A DNA stretch of 64,000 nucleotides from Paraburkholderia fungorum (lineage in GTDB: Bacteria > Pseudomonadota > Gammaproteobacteria > Burkholderiales > Burkholderiaceae): positions 124,001 to 188,000 of the forward strand of contig NZ_CADFGE010000009.1 in the NCBI RefSeq assembly GCF_902833645.1. The letters run 5' to 3'. Positions within the stretch are counted from its first letter, which is position 1. Every line of letters starts with the position of its first letter. Under the pieces are notes generated by a model. The model worked only from the letters and a program-made list of their open reading frames with translations. It was not told the DNA's origin and did no database searches. The position numbers and the translations under genes are program-made. Positions 26,237 to 34,347 of this stretch are shown here, one piece after another.

Positions 26237-27475
26237 ATGAACAGCAATTTTCCGCACAAGCTCGTAAAGGTCCTTTTCGTATACAACGAAAGCTCGATCC
26301 CGCCGCGCTGCCGCAAGCCGCGTACCGAGCTCAAACGCGATGGCGAAATCGTTCTCGAAATCCCTGACCTGACGGATGCGGAAGCACCGATCGCCCTACG
26401 GGCCACGGGACGTCGGCTGACGGACGACGCGTTATGGCGTGTCGACAATCGGTGGTTCGACGGCCGGCTGTGGGTCTCGGTCAGCACCGACACTGATGGT
26501 TCCCCGCGTGCGCGCGAAGTCGGCAGCACGAACTACGGATGGCCGGCGCTTCGAGATGTCATCGACCTTCGCCGTCCGCACGACAACCAGGACCACGAGA
26601 TGGGTTACTCTGGCCCGTACGTGGTCGGGGATCGCGATCAGACCGAAGCCAGCATCCGTGCGTGGGGAAATAGCATTCTCCTCGTCAACGGGCAGTGTCA
26701 TCGGCCGACGTTCGAGCGTAGCTACCAGGTCTCGACCTTTGGGCTTGGCAGCAACCATGGCGGCACCGCAGTGTTTTCGACGTCTGCCGGTCGCAGCGGC
26801 CGCGAGTTCAGCTTGCTCGAGCGGGACAGGGCGCTGGAGGAGGGAACTCGGGTCGCTCGACGGAGAGGCGACACCCAGAGTCTTCCAATGACGATTAACA
26901 GCGACGTGAACTGGGAAGTGCTGATGCCCGAGGTACTCACCGTACCCACTGGCCTCAATGCTTACCGTGTCCATCTCAATGCAGTCGTTCGCGTGCCGGT
27001 GGAAGTGCCTGCGGCGGCTTCGCAGCTCGAGGCGATCGGCAAGGCAATCGAGGAAACGAACCTTGCTCAACTCTTTCGCAGTCGTGCCTACGAGTATGCT
27101 GACGAGATCGTCAGCATCCTGGTGGACGAAGCTGGCGACGAGGACTACCTGAACTCCCAGTTCTACGATCCTGGCATGAAGCCGGGGGAGGGAGAGTGGG
27201 TGCAAGGGAAGGTGGTTTCTTTTCCGAGTGATGTCGCTCTGTCGCGCGAAATCGGGGTGTCCGAAGCCAACCGTGAAACTGTGTTCTCGCAGTCTCTCCA
27301 CGGCTACGCTGCGCTCGCCGCGGTCAAGGAAATTGAGGCAAGCTGGTCGGATGCGCTGCGAGACAGCTACCAAGGCAACCTGCTGGCCGACATCGACAAG
27401 ACGATCGAGTTGCTCAATCGTTTCAAGGAACGTGCGAAGGCAATTCTGCCACCGCACACAACCCTGGGCGCCTAA
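26237..27475 (+). CDS. unknown MNSN-type protein
   Basis: 412 aa. The N-terminal half is beta-rich with many Arg and Asp; the C-terminal half is helical, ending in a coiled-coil-like segment (KTIELLNRFKERAKAIL). No membrane segment or known motif. Confidence 0.75.
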   Translation: MNSNFPHKLVKVLFVYNESSIPPRCRKPRTELKRDGEIVLEIPDLTDAEAPIALRATGRRLTDDALWRVDNRWFDGRLWVSVSTDTDGSPRAREVGSTNYGWPALRDVIDLRRPHDNQDHEMGYSGPYVVGDRDQTEASIRAWGNSILLVNGQCHRPTFERSYQVSTFGLGSNHGGTAVFSTSAGRSGREFSLLERDRALEEGTRVARRRGDTQSLPMTINSDVNWEVLMPEVLTVPTGLNAYRVHLNAVVRVPVEVPAAASQLEAIGKAIEETNLAQLFRSRAYEYADEIVSILVDEAGDEDYLNSQFYDPGMKPGEGEWVQGKVVSFPSDVALSREIGVSEANRETVFSQSLHGYAALAAVKEIEASWSDALRDSYQGNLLADIDKTIELLNRFKERAKAILPPHTTLGA

Positions 27476-27574
27476 CGGCCGCTGACGCAACCTAGGCCCC
27501 TGCCGTGCTGTCCCGAAAGGGAAGCCGGCGGGAGTCCTCCATTTCTCCAGGCTTTCCCGTGCACATGGACCGGA

Positions 27575-27625
27575 AAGCCAATGTGGCTTGCCTCCTTATC
27601 AACCGCCCATCAGGGCATAAAGGAG
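27575..27625 (+). promoter_or_regulatory. SD-sequestering RNA leader
   Basis: AAGCC/GGCTT stem (27575-27589), CTCCTT (27592) with AAGGAG (to 27625), inner GCCC/GGGC. ATG at 27632. The preceding segment repeats part of the 26237 UTR, so it looks like a duplicated cassette. Confidence 0.8.
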
Positions 27626-27631
27626 AAAACC

Positions 27632-28039
27632 ATGAATAGCAACGCCACCCGCACTATCGAAGTGATCGACGCTGAGCTTGCGAAGCTGCAGGCAGAGCGA
27701 GTTCAACTCGTTCGTGCCCGCAAAGACGGCCTTAAACTCGGCCAACACGATAAGGTCGCCATAGGCACGCCAGGGCGGCTCGTCACATTGGACGGGAGGC
27801 CGATCGCAGGCTCGTACGAAGTGATGCATGGCATGGCCAGCATCACGACCGCGACACGCGAGCCGGACGGCACGCTGAGCTTCGACTACGAAGGGGGGAC
27901 AGAGGTGTACTGGAACGGTCAGAAAACGGTCCGCAGTTCGTTGGGCGAAATCGTGTTCGTCGACGAGGACGGCGAAATCGTTCACGAAAACCACGTCAAA
28001 CTTATCTCTGAGGACGGCAACGAGGAGGACGCCGAATAA
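27632..28039 (+). CDS. unknown MNSN-type protein
   Basis: 135 aa. Starts with a heptad-like helix (IDAELAKLQAERVQLVRAR), then a beta-rich domain and an acidic tail. Function unknown. Shares the 26237 transcript; ends before the terminator at 28077. Confidence 0.72.
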   Translation: MNSNATRTIEVIDAELAKLQAERVQLVRARKDGLKLGQHDKVAIGTPGRLVTLDGRPIAGSYEVMHGMASITTATREPDGTLSFDYEGGTEVYWNGQKTVRSSLGEIVFVDEDGEIVHENHVKLISEDGNEEDAE

Positions 28040-28076
28040 CCGGCTGCGTTCTCTGCCAGATCAATCGAAGCGACGT

Positions 28077-28115
28077 CCGCCACGCGTCCCGTTACGGGAT
28101 GCGCGGCGGTTTCTT
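28077..28115 (+). terminator. Rho-independent terminator
   Basis: CCGCCACGCGTCCCG pairs with CGGGATGCGCGGCGG, followed by TTTCTTCT. Confidence 0.7.
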
Positions 28116-28133
28116 CTGGAAATATCTTCGTGA

Positions 28134-28160
28134 TATAGTGCCTCCAGCCGTTCAATCGGC
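28134..28160 (+). promoter_or_regulatory. regulon promoter with start-site hairpin
   Basis: TATAGT (28134-28139), 7 nt, GCCG-N6-CGGC (28147-28160). Upstream of the 28294-33038 unit. Confidence 0.75.
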
Positions 28161-28253
28161 ATCTCAAAAACCGCTTTTTCTGCCTGACGACCTCTTGCTC
28201 AAAGAACCTTTTCCGTCGACGAGACTGAAAAGCGTCAAATAGCGTCAGCTTCT

Positions 28254-28287
28254 CTCCTTTTCGTCGCCCTGTCAGGGCACAAAGGAG
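28254..28287 (+). promoter_or_regulatory. SD-sequestering RNA leader
   Basis: CTCCTTTT with AAAGGAG, inner GCCCTG/CAGGGC (fully paired, one-base loop). Leads to the interrupted gene at 28294. Confidence 0.8.
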
Positions 28288-28293
28288 AAAATC

Positions 28294-28491
28294 ATGAACC
28301 GCAATTCGAATGACTATACCGAGGTCTAACTACGACACCCCGTGGTGAACAGGCACGGCAGGTTGATAGTCGTCACGTTGGATCAGGACGGTCACGATCA
28401 CACCTGCGACTATTGGTATCTTGTCCGGACGACGTACGGCTCGGCGCATACCGCATTCGATGAGCTGGAGCGCCTCCTGGCATGGCTCTAA
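28294..28491 (+). pseudogene. small gene interrupted by an in-frame TAA
   Basis: The ATG at 28294 reads MNRNSNDYTEV, then TAA (28327-28329). In the same frame it continues LRHPVVNRHGRLIVVTL, then DQDGHDHTCDYWYLVRTTYG and on to a stop at 28491. The sequence after the stop is plainly protein-like, so this is a 66-codon gene with one nonsense codon. Either the gene is dead or a downstream GTG (28342/28345) is used. The complete leader makes recent inactivation likely. Confidence 0.6.
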
Positions 28492-28510
28492 GGGCTGGGA
28501 CTGAAGCTCG

Positions 28511-28759
28511 ATGGCGCATGGTTCTCCCGGCGTCGTGTGGGTGAGCGGCGAGTCCCGCGAGGCATCGCATCTCTCGTATGACCTGTTCTATGAGCCGGCT
28601 CCGCGATGGATGATCGGCCGAGCGGTGTCGAACGGGCAGTACACCATGTCGACCGTTACTCGGGATGAAGATGGCATTCAGACGATCCATACGTTAAATC
28701 CGAGTCTTCGCTATTGCCACGTCTACGACCATCAGGAAAGTCGCGGACTGGTTGGTTAA
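28511..28759 (+). CDS. small unknown protein
   Basis: 82 aa, beta-rich (GVVWVSGESREASHLSYDLF). No clear ribosome binding site and no leader; may be read together with the interrupted upstream gene. Confidence 0.42.
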   Translation: MAHGSPGVVWVSGESREASHLSYDLFYEPAPRWMIGRAVSNGQYTMSTVTRDEDGIQTIHTLNPSLRYCHVYDHQESRGLVG

Positions 28760-28890
28760 ACGAAGATTCTGAAGTTGAGCGTGCGGCCTGCCGCCTGGCA
28801 ATCTTGAAGCAAGTCCAACCTGCATCCCTATGTGGGTGCTGGCCGCTTCTTGTCACAGCGCAGGTTCTGCAGGTCAGCGATGACCCACAG

Positions 28891-28939
28891 AGCTTACGGG
28901 CTCACTCCTTTATCAACAGCCCATTGGGCACAAAAGGAG
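28891..28939 (+). promoter_or_regulatory. SD-sequestering RNA leader
   Basis: GAGC/GCTC, CTCCTTTA (28906) with AAAAGGAG (to 28939), inner GCCC/GGGC. ATG at 28948. Confidence 0.8.
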
Positions 28940-28947
28940 AAACCCAA

Positions 28948-29424
28948 ATGAATAAGAAAAAGCCCGAAGCCGCGGCCCGCCTCTCGGTCGTTTTGCAAGT
29001 GCCAGTTTCCACTCGCGCACGAGCGACCCCGGCCCAGATCGCAAAGACTGTCGATGCGCTGATCAACATCGGCCTGGCCGATGTCGTGCGCACGCTCGAA
29101 GGTGAGGGCGGCGATCAGAACATTGCCAAGCTCGCGACCGATTTGACCATTACCGCGACGAGTGCGCTGGACCAGGGTAACAAGCGGCTGGCAGATCTGG
29201 ATGCTGCGCAGACATTCTGGGGAGAGCTGCAGTCCGTCGTGGGGCCGCTGAAGGAAGCCGCGGAGCATTACGGGCACGAAGCGATCATCCAACTTTTCTA
29301 CCTGCAAAACGCTATCCTCGAGAATGGGAAAATCGATTCCGCCCGTGCCAAGTCGCCCGTGGCCACCATCCTCAAAAAACTGCCGTCGGGCGACCGTTGG
29401 CTACGCTACCTGAAGCGCGCATAG
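28948..29424 (+). CDS. unknown protein sharing a C-terminal domain with 24814
   Basis: 158 aa. Basic N-terminus, helical middle (TPAQIAKTVDALINIGLADV). The C-terminal 70 residues match the end of the protein at 24814-25932: FYLQNAIL, a variable linker, then ILKKLPSGDRWLRY. The shared module may bind a common partner. Confidence 0.75.
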   Translation: MNKKKPEAAARLSVVLQVPVSTRARATPAQIAKTVDALINIGLADVVRTLEGEGGDQNIAKLATDLTITATSALDQGNKRLADLDAAQTFWGELQSVVGPLKEAAEHYGHEAIIQLFYLQNAILENGKIDSARAKSPVATILKKLPSGDRWLRYLKRA

Positions 29425-29434
29425 GGAGGCGAAG

Positions 29435-29956
29435 ATGCACGTGATCAATGGCATGACACTTTTCTTTGGCGCAGAGGATCCTCTGAGCAACTGGCATCCG
29501 TGCCGATTCGAGTTTCGCGGTCGGCAGTTTTCGTGCGTCGAACAGTTCATGATGTACGCGAAAGCTATGCTTTTCGAGGATCACCGAGTCGCCGAAGCAG
29601 TTATCGCTACGGCAGACCCTCGGGCTCAGAAAAAGCTTGGTCGGGAGGTCAAGGGCTTCGATGAGGCAGTCTGGGTCGGGAAGCGAGAGTCGATCGTGAC
29701 CGTCGGGTGCCGGGAAAAGTTTCGGCAAAGCGGTTCGCTTGCGGACGCGCTGCTCGCGACGGGGGACACCATGCTGGTGGAAGCCAGTCCGTACGACCGG
29801 ATCTGGGGCGTCGGCCTGGCATGGAACGATCCGCGGATTCTCGATCAACGTCGATGGCTCGGATCAAACCTGCTGGGGAGCGCATTGATGAACGTTCGAG
29901 ACATCCTGGCAACGGAAAGGCGCGAACTGACGTTTCTCGGCGAGCACCCGCAATAA
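29435..29956 (+). CDS. NADAR-family protein (YbiA-like)
   Basis: 173 aa, 10 nt after the previous stop with GGGAGG upstream. Shows the NADAR pattern: FFGAEDPLSNWHPCRFEF (10-27), VEQFMMYAKAMLF (35-47), a KKLGREVKGF segment and WGVGLAWNDPR with NLLG near the end. NADAR proteins act on ADP-ribose/NAD-linked substrates; some remove ADP-ribose from guanine in DNA or act in phage and NAD conflicts. Near several nucleic-acid-modifying enzymes. No matching DarT-like transferase is visible. Confidence 0.88.
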   Translation: MHVINGMTLFFGAEDPLSNWHPCRFEFRGRQFSCVEQFMMYAKAMLFEDHRVAEAVIATADPRAQKKLGREVKGFDEAVWVGKRESIVTVGCREKFRQSGSLADALLATGDTMLVEASPYDRIWGVGLAWNDPRILDQRRWLGSNLLGSALMNVRDILATERRELTFLGEHPQ

Positions 29957-30032
29957 GCGAACGGAATTCCGCCCGCCCCTCACGGGCCGGCGGATGACCG
30001 ACTCTGATGTTCCGACAGTCACGTGACTGCCT

Positions 30033-30082
30033 GAGCGCGAGTCGCTCTCTCCTTTTCAACCGCCTCAGAGAGGCAAAAGGAG
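30033..30082 (+). promoter_or_regulatory. SD-sequestering RNA leader
   Basis: GAGCG/CGCTC, CTCCTTTT (30049) with AAAAGGAG (to 30082), inner GCCTC/GAGGC. ATG at 30089. Confidence 0.82.
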
Positions 30083-30088
30083 ATCACC

Positions 30089-30910
30089 ATGAATCCGAGA
30101 CGCTTCAAGACGAGAATCGACTACTACGTCTGGCATGACGAAGGCGAGTGCGACAACAAGACGGACGATTTGCGGGAAGCCTTGCATATCCGCACCGACC
30201 TGATTGCTGACGGCCATAGGCCGATTTACATCATCGACAGTCACAACGACGAAGTCGACGATGACTATGTCGCGCGCCTGTTCGTCAATGTGCGGCAAAT
30301 CAACGAAACAGTCGACAATCCAGAAGACGAGGATGCGGCAGGTCTGTATCAGGTCAGCTTCAGCCAGGCAGTCCAGAAAGATCAGGAACTACGCCGCGAA
30401 GTCCTCGCCGAAATCGCTCTCAAGGTCTTCCACGCTCATCAAGGAATCGAGGTCCTGTCGGACTTCGAAATCGAGGTTGTCGATGCGTTTGGCCGTGTCG
30501 TCGATCCGGAGACCCAATACGAGGGGTTCGGGGAAGACGACGGCGACGTCGAGAAGATCAGCGAGCCGCTTACCGAACTGCGCGACTCGACGAGTCCTGA
30601 AAGCATCGTGACCAAAGTCGGCAATCTCCGGCTGGCGAACCAGAACCTGACGACGGCACTCGCCGAAGTCGCGGCATGCCTGGATGGTTTGGGCGTGGAG
30701 GTGACGTTTAACTCGGTCCACGGTGACGTCACCGACTGGGTAACGCGTGCGCGCTACGTCGCCGAAGTGGCGCTCGGCCGTCGCCACGCGTACCCGGATC
30801 TCGATCTGGTCGGGGAATGGGTCGGACTCCACTACCACCGTAACTTTGAGGCTGAACCGGCCGAGAAGCGCGCGGAATGGGTCGGCCGCTATATGGAAGC
30901 CCATGCGTAA
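30089..30910 (+). CDS. unknown protein in leader regulon
   Basis: 273 aa, acidic. N-terminal domain about 1-70, then helices with VLAEIALKVFHAHQGIEVLSDFEIEVV. The last 100 residues contain EKRAEWVGRYMEAHA. No recognised motif. Between the NADAR and DndC-like genes on the same transcript. Confidence 0.75.
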   Translation: MNPRRFKTRIDYYVWHDEGECDNKTDDLREALHIRTDLIADGHRPIYIIDSHNDEVDDDYVARLFVNVRQINETVDNPEDEDAAGLYQVSFSQAVQKDQELRREVLAEIALKVFHAHQGIEVLSDFEIEVVDAFGRVVDPETQYEGFGEDDGDVEKISEPLTELRDSTSPESIVTKVGNLRLANQNLTTALAEVAACLDGLGVEVTFNSVHGDVTDWVTRARYVAEVALGRRHAYPDLDLVGEWVGLHYHRNFEAEPAEKRAEWVGRYMEAHA

Positions 30911-30944
30911 CCTGAAGCTGGCCATGCCGGCATGAAACGAACCG

Positions 30945-30985
30945 TGTTCGCCGAGCCCGTTTGGGTCGGTGAACGCGGGTTTTTC
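30945..30985 (+). terminator. hairpin with T-run inside the 28-33 kb unit
   Basis: GTTCGCCGA pairs with TCGGTGAAC and TTTTT follows shortly after. It may partially terminate before the DndC-like gene. Confidence 0.55.
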
Positions 30986-31046
30986 CGCTGATTGTCCGCC
31001 GGAATCTGTAAAGACAAGACGTTCGGCTGCGCGACATCGCGCCGCC

Positions 31047-31100
31047 GAGCGCAGGGCGGGCGCTCTCTCCTTTAACCAACGCCAGTTACTGGCACAGGAG
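31047..31100 (+). promoter_or_regulatory. SD-sequestering RNA leader
   Basis: GAGCG/CGCTC, CTCCTTT (31067) with AGGAG (31096-31100), inner GCCAGT/ACTGGC, a strongly covarying variant. ATG at 31107. Confidence 0.82.
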
Positions 31101-31106
31101 AGAACC

Positions 31107-33038
31107 ATGAAATACGAAACCATCGAGCTCTTCCCGGTCCACATGCTGCAGATGAGCATCGAAAACCGGATCGCTCAGGCACTCCAAAACATCATCCGTC
31201 TGTTCCTCAACGGGCAGCCTGTCGTCGTGGCTTTCAGCGGCGGAAAAGATAGCAGTCTGGTCCTCGCGATCACGCTGCACGCTGCTAGGGACTATGCGGA
31301 GATGCTTCGTTCGGCTCGGGCGTTCGCGTACCGGCCGGCAGGGAACAAGGGTAGTCGCTTCCTGCCAGCCTTGCGGGCATGGAGAAACCTCCGGAAGTCC
31401 ACCCCACTGCGTGCGTCGTTGAAGCGTCTCCGGGAGCCATTCGTCCTGGTCACGACATCGAACACGTTGATCGAAAACCCATCCGTCATTGAGCACATCA
31501 AGTCCGAGTTCAGCCGCGTCGAGAAGTTCGCCGCGGCCGAACAACTGCGCGTCGAGACGCACATGGTCACGCCACCGCTGTTGAGCACGTGGCAGGTCTC
31601 GGTGCTTAGCGGTCGCGCGATTCCCAGCTATGCCGGGATGAAGGGTGACTGCAGTGTCTCGTACAAGATCTTGCCGCAGCGCTCCTTTCGTCGAAAGCTG
31701 TTCCGGCGATTGAAACATGAGCGAATGGGCGTGCCGGTGACCCTCCTGGGCACCCGGTACAGCGAGAGCGAACGACGCTCGACTGCCATGCGTGCGCGTG
31801 GCGAACGGGCGGATCGGCCGGTGCGAAACAAGGACGGTGAGTACGTTCTCAGCCCGATTTGTTCATTTTCGACGGACGATGTGTGGGAAGCTCTTGCGTA
31901 CTATGGCAGTGGAGTGTGGCCGAGTTACTCGGATTTCGAGGACACAAAGCGCATTTACGCTGACGCTGGCGGCACCTCCTGTGCTGTCGTCGCCGATGCC
32001 ATCTACGAAGGGAGTTCAAGCAAGTCTGGCAAGTGCGGTGCACGTTTCGGATGCCACCTTTGCCTCCAGACGGAAGACAGGTCACTCGCAACGATGGTCG
32101 AGTACGATCCGCAGTACGCGTATGCGAAGGGACTGCTCACGTTGAATGAGTATCTCCGGAACATCCGCTACGACTGGTCGCGACGGAACTGGATAGGGCG
32201 AACGATCCGCAACGGCTACGTCGCTGTGGGACCGGATACGCTCCATCCGAAAACCGTGCGTGAAATTTCGCGCTTCATGCTGCAACTCGACCATGACGAA
32301 CGCACCCGTGCACGTCGGGCAAAGGAAAAGCCGAAGTTCGAGCTTCTTCCGCTGGACATGCTCATTGCGTTGGACGCCATGCAATCCCTATATGGGGTTG
32401 CTCGGCCGTTCAGCTTATGGGCTGACCTGCGAGATATCCAGTTCGGGAATGTGCGGTACGACATTCCGACGATCGCTCCCGTGCCGGAGACGCCTCTCCC
32501 TGAGACGCGGTTCCTGTACGTGGGCGAGGAGTGGGACGAACGTCCGGATACAGCGTTCACGGGGCTGCGTGACAGCTACCGTGAGGCTATGACCGAGATG
32601 GGATGTCAGCCAGAACTGGTGGAACTCAGCAGCGGCAAGACGGCGTGGAAAGTCGTGACCAGCCAATCGTTCGAGGTCGACGAGGAAAGTGCCTTTCTGC
32701 TGATGGACTTCGAGCTCGAGCGTATGCTCGCGATCCACGATGGCTATCTGGCGCCGGGCGGGGTGACCTACGGGTACAAGTGGTACCTGCAATACGGGAC
32801 CATACAACTGTCGCACTCCCAGCAGGCCGAGCACGATGAAGTCTGTCGCCGTTCGGAGTTCAAGGATCGGCTCGGACTTTCGTTTGAGTACGATCACGGC
32901 GCCCTGATGGAGAAGACGGTGCGGTACCGCGATCTCCCTGCGGAAGCGAGAAAGGCGTGGGCTCATAAGGCCACAAGCGACGGCAATCAACTGGAAATGC
33001 TGCTCGCTGGCGGGGAGGACCTGCTGGTGACAGCTTGA
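31107..33038 (+). CDS. DndC-like PAPS-reductase/ATP-pyrophosphatase family protein
   Basis: 643 aa. PP-loop SGGKDS at 44-49, TTSNTLIENP at 116-125, GTRYSES at 215-221. Cys residues at 182, 252, 292, 310, 316 and 319 include a CGARFGCHLC cluster like the Fe-S site of DndC. DndC activates and transfers sulfur in DNA phosphorothioation, but dndA, dndB, dndD and dndE are absent here, so the substrate may differ. The C-terminal 250 residues are unlike DndC. It has its own SD leader and ends convergent with a minus-strand methyltransferase. Confidence 0.82.
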   Translation: MKYETIELFPVHMLQMSIENRIAQALQNIIRLFLNGQPVVVAFSGGKDSSLVLAITLHAARDYAEMLRSARAFAYRPAGNKGSRFLPALRAWRNLRKSTPLRASLKRLREPFVLVTTSNTLIENPSVIEHIKSEFSRVEKFAAAEQLRVETHMVTPPLLSTWQVSVLSGRAIPSYAGMKGDCSVSYKILPQRSFRRKLFRRLKHERMGVPVTLLGTRYSESERRSTAMRARGERADRPVRNKDGEYVLSPICSFSTDDVWEALAYYGSGVWPSYSDFEDTKRIYADAGGTSCAVVADAIYEGSSSKSGKCGARFGCHLCLQTEDRSLATMVEYDPQYAYAKGLLTLNEYLRNIRYDWSRRNWIGRTIRNGYVAVGPDTLHPKTVREISRFMLQLDHDERTRARRAKEKPKFELLPLDMLIALDAMQSLYGVARPFSLWADLRDIQFGNVRYDIPTIAPVPETPLPETRFLYVGEEWDERPDTAFTGLRDSYREAMTEMGCQPELVELSSGKTAWKVVTSQSFEVDEESAFLLMDFELERMLAIHDGYLAPGGVTYGYKWYLQYGTIQLSHSQQAEHDEVCRRSEFKDRLGLSFEYDHGALMEKTVRYRDLPAEARKAWAHKATSDGNQLEMLLAGGEDLLVTA

Positions 33039-33042
33039 TGCG

Positions 33043-33081
33043 AACCCGCTCTCCCTTTGGGGAGGGCGGGTGCATCTTTTA
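33043..33081. terminator. bidirectional terminator between convergent genes
   Basis: CCCGCTCTCC pairs with GGAGGGCGGG across a short loop; T-rich on the plus strand downstream. Serves 31107-33038 and probably the opposing methyltransferase operon. Confidence 0.7.
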
Positions 33082-33086
33082 CCGAA

Positions 33087-34319
33087 TCACGCGACCAGTG
33101 GCAGATGGACTTCGATATTTTCGTGAGCCGTGAAGCGCTCCGCGGCACCGCGCACGTAGTCGTAGACCAGTTCGGTCGACGCCCAGCGCCGGCCCTCCTT
33201 CTCGGCCGCAAGGCCTGTCGTCATCGAACCCCCGAATGGATCTACGACTAGCTGCTCGGCTTCCGTCATGAAGCGGATCAGCTTACGGGCAAGATCGAGT
33301 GGCATCGGCGCCCCGTGTGCCTCCAGGCCGAGCTCACGGGCCCGCTTCTTGTACGCCCGCTGGCTGGCGCAGGTGTTTGACACATAGATCACATTGCGCA
33401 TGATCTTGCCTTCGGTCGGGTTGCTGTAAGCCCCCAGCACTTGTCGGTGGGCGCCATCGCTGCTCACTCGCGGCTTCTTCACGCCGCCGGCGGCCATGAA
33501 CTTCTTGTGCTTCTCGGTGTGCGGCTCCAACTCGCGACGATTGTCGGCGATGCACTTTCGGGGTTCGTTGCAGAACCAAAGCAGGAACTCGTAGCCAGAG
33601 TTCATTTGCATCCGTTCCTTGCTTGCCCACTGGATCGGGCCAGGTGCCTTATTGCTGGTCCAGATGACCCGATTCATCAGGCGAAGGCCGAGCCGATCGC
33701 ATAGCGCGATGGTCAGCCGTTCCAGATACAGCGATTGCGAAGGCGAGCCCTCCTCGAAGATATCCGGCGAGAGAGAGAGCACTACGTTGCCGCCCGGCAC
33801 GAGGTTCTTTACGATCGGCTCGATGTGGCGGGTGATGAAGTCGGTGTATTCCGATTCGCTCGGTCCGCCGTAGGCGCGGTGGCGGCGAAGCGGATAGGGC
33901 GGAGAGGTCAGGCACAGGAAAATCGGTTCGTGCCACGATGAGAACACGCGGTGCGCGTCGCCCCAGATCGCAATGCCGAGTTTCGTGTCGAATGCGAGCA
34001 CGGACACGCCGGACCGTGCCTTCCTGAGTTTCTGTTTGCCCGCGTCCGTCAACTGCCAGACACCACGTGCGTCCTCGACCCGCTCGAGCAGGCCCTGGGC
34101 CTTCAGAGACTGGCAGTGCCAACGCACCTCACGCTGCAGCAGGCTACGCTGAGTCTTCTTCTCGCCGACGGGGGAGCGAGCGTTCATCTCCTGCATGGAG
34201 ATGCCCGCGCGGCCGGCGGAGATCCGGTAAAGCTCTTGCATCGTGAGGCGGCCGCTCTCTGGCTGGGCGAAAGCGCCGCCCACGTGGTCGAACAGATCGA
34301 GTTGGCGTTCGAAAGACAT
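33087..34319 (-). CDS. beta-class DNA methyltransferase (TSPPY type)
   Basis: 410 aa from ATG 34319; the upstream extension to 34379 overlaps the preceding gene. An N-terminal winged-helix-like domain at about 25-105 is followed by motif IV TSPPY at 138-142. Motif I lies near the C-terminus (DPFGGSMTTGLAAEKEGRRW), the permuted order of N4-cytosine/N6-adenine methyltransferases. No restriction gene is adjacent, so it is an orphan. Homologous to 41008-42276 in domain order. Third gene of a minus-strand operon. Confidence 0.9.
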   Translation of the reverse strand: MSFERQLDLFDHVGGAFAQPESGRLTMQELYRISAGRAGISMQEMNARSPVGEKKTQRSLLQREVRWHCQSLKAQGLLERVEDARGVWQLTDAGKQKLRKARSGVSVLAFDTKLGIAIWGDAHRVFSSWHEPIFLCLTSPPYPLRRHRAYGGPSESEYTDFITRHIEPIVKNLVPGGNVVLSLSPDIFEEGSPSQSLYLERLTIALCDRLGLRLMNRVIWTSNKAPGPIQWASKERMQMNSGYEFLLWFCNEPRKCIADNRRELEPHTEKHKKFMAAGGVKKPRVSSDGAHRQVLGAYSNPTEGKIMRNVIYVSNTCASQRAYKKRARELGLEAHGAPMPLDLARKLIRFMTEAEQLVVDPFGGSMTTGLAAEKEGRRWASTELVYDYVRGAAERFTAHENIEVHLPLVA

Positions 34320-34347
34320 GGCGAAGATCAGGAAGGGTGGATCAGGC

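Noticed and set aside
26432..27490. 352-codon minus-strand frame
   Set aside because: Antisense to 26237-27475, which has promoter, leader and start signals.
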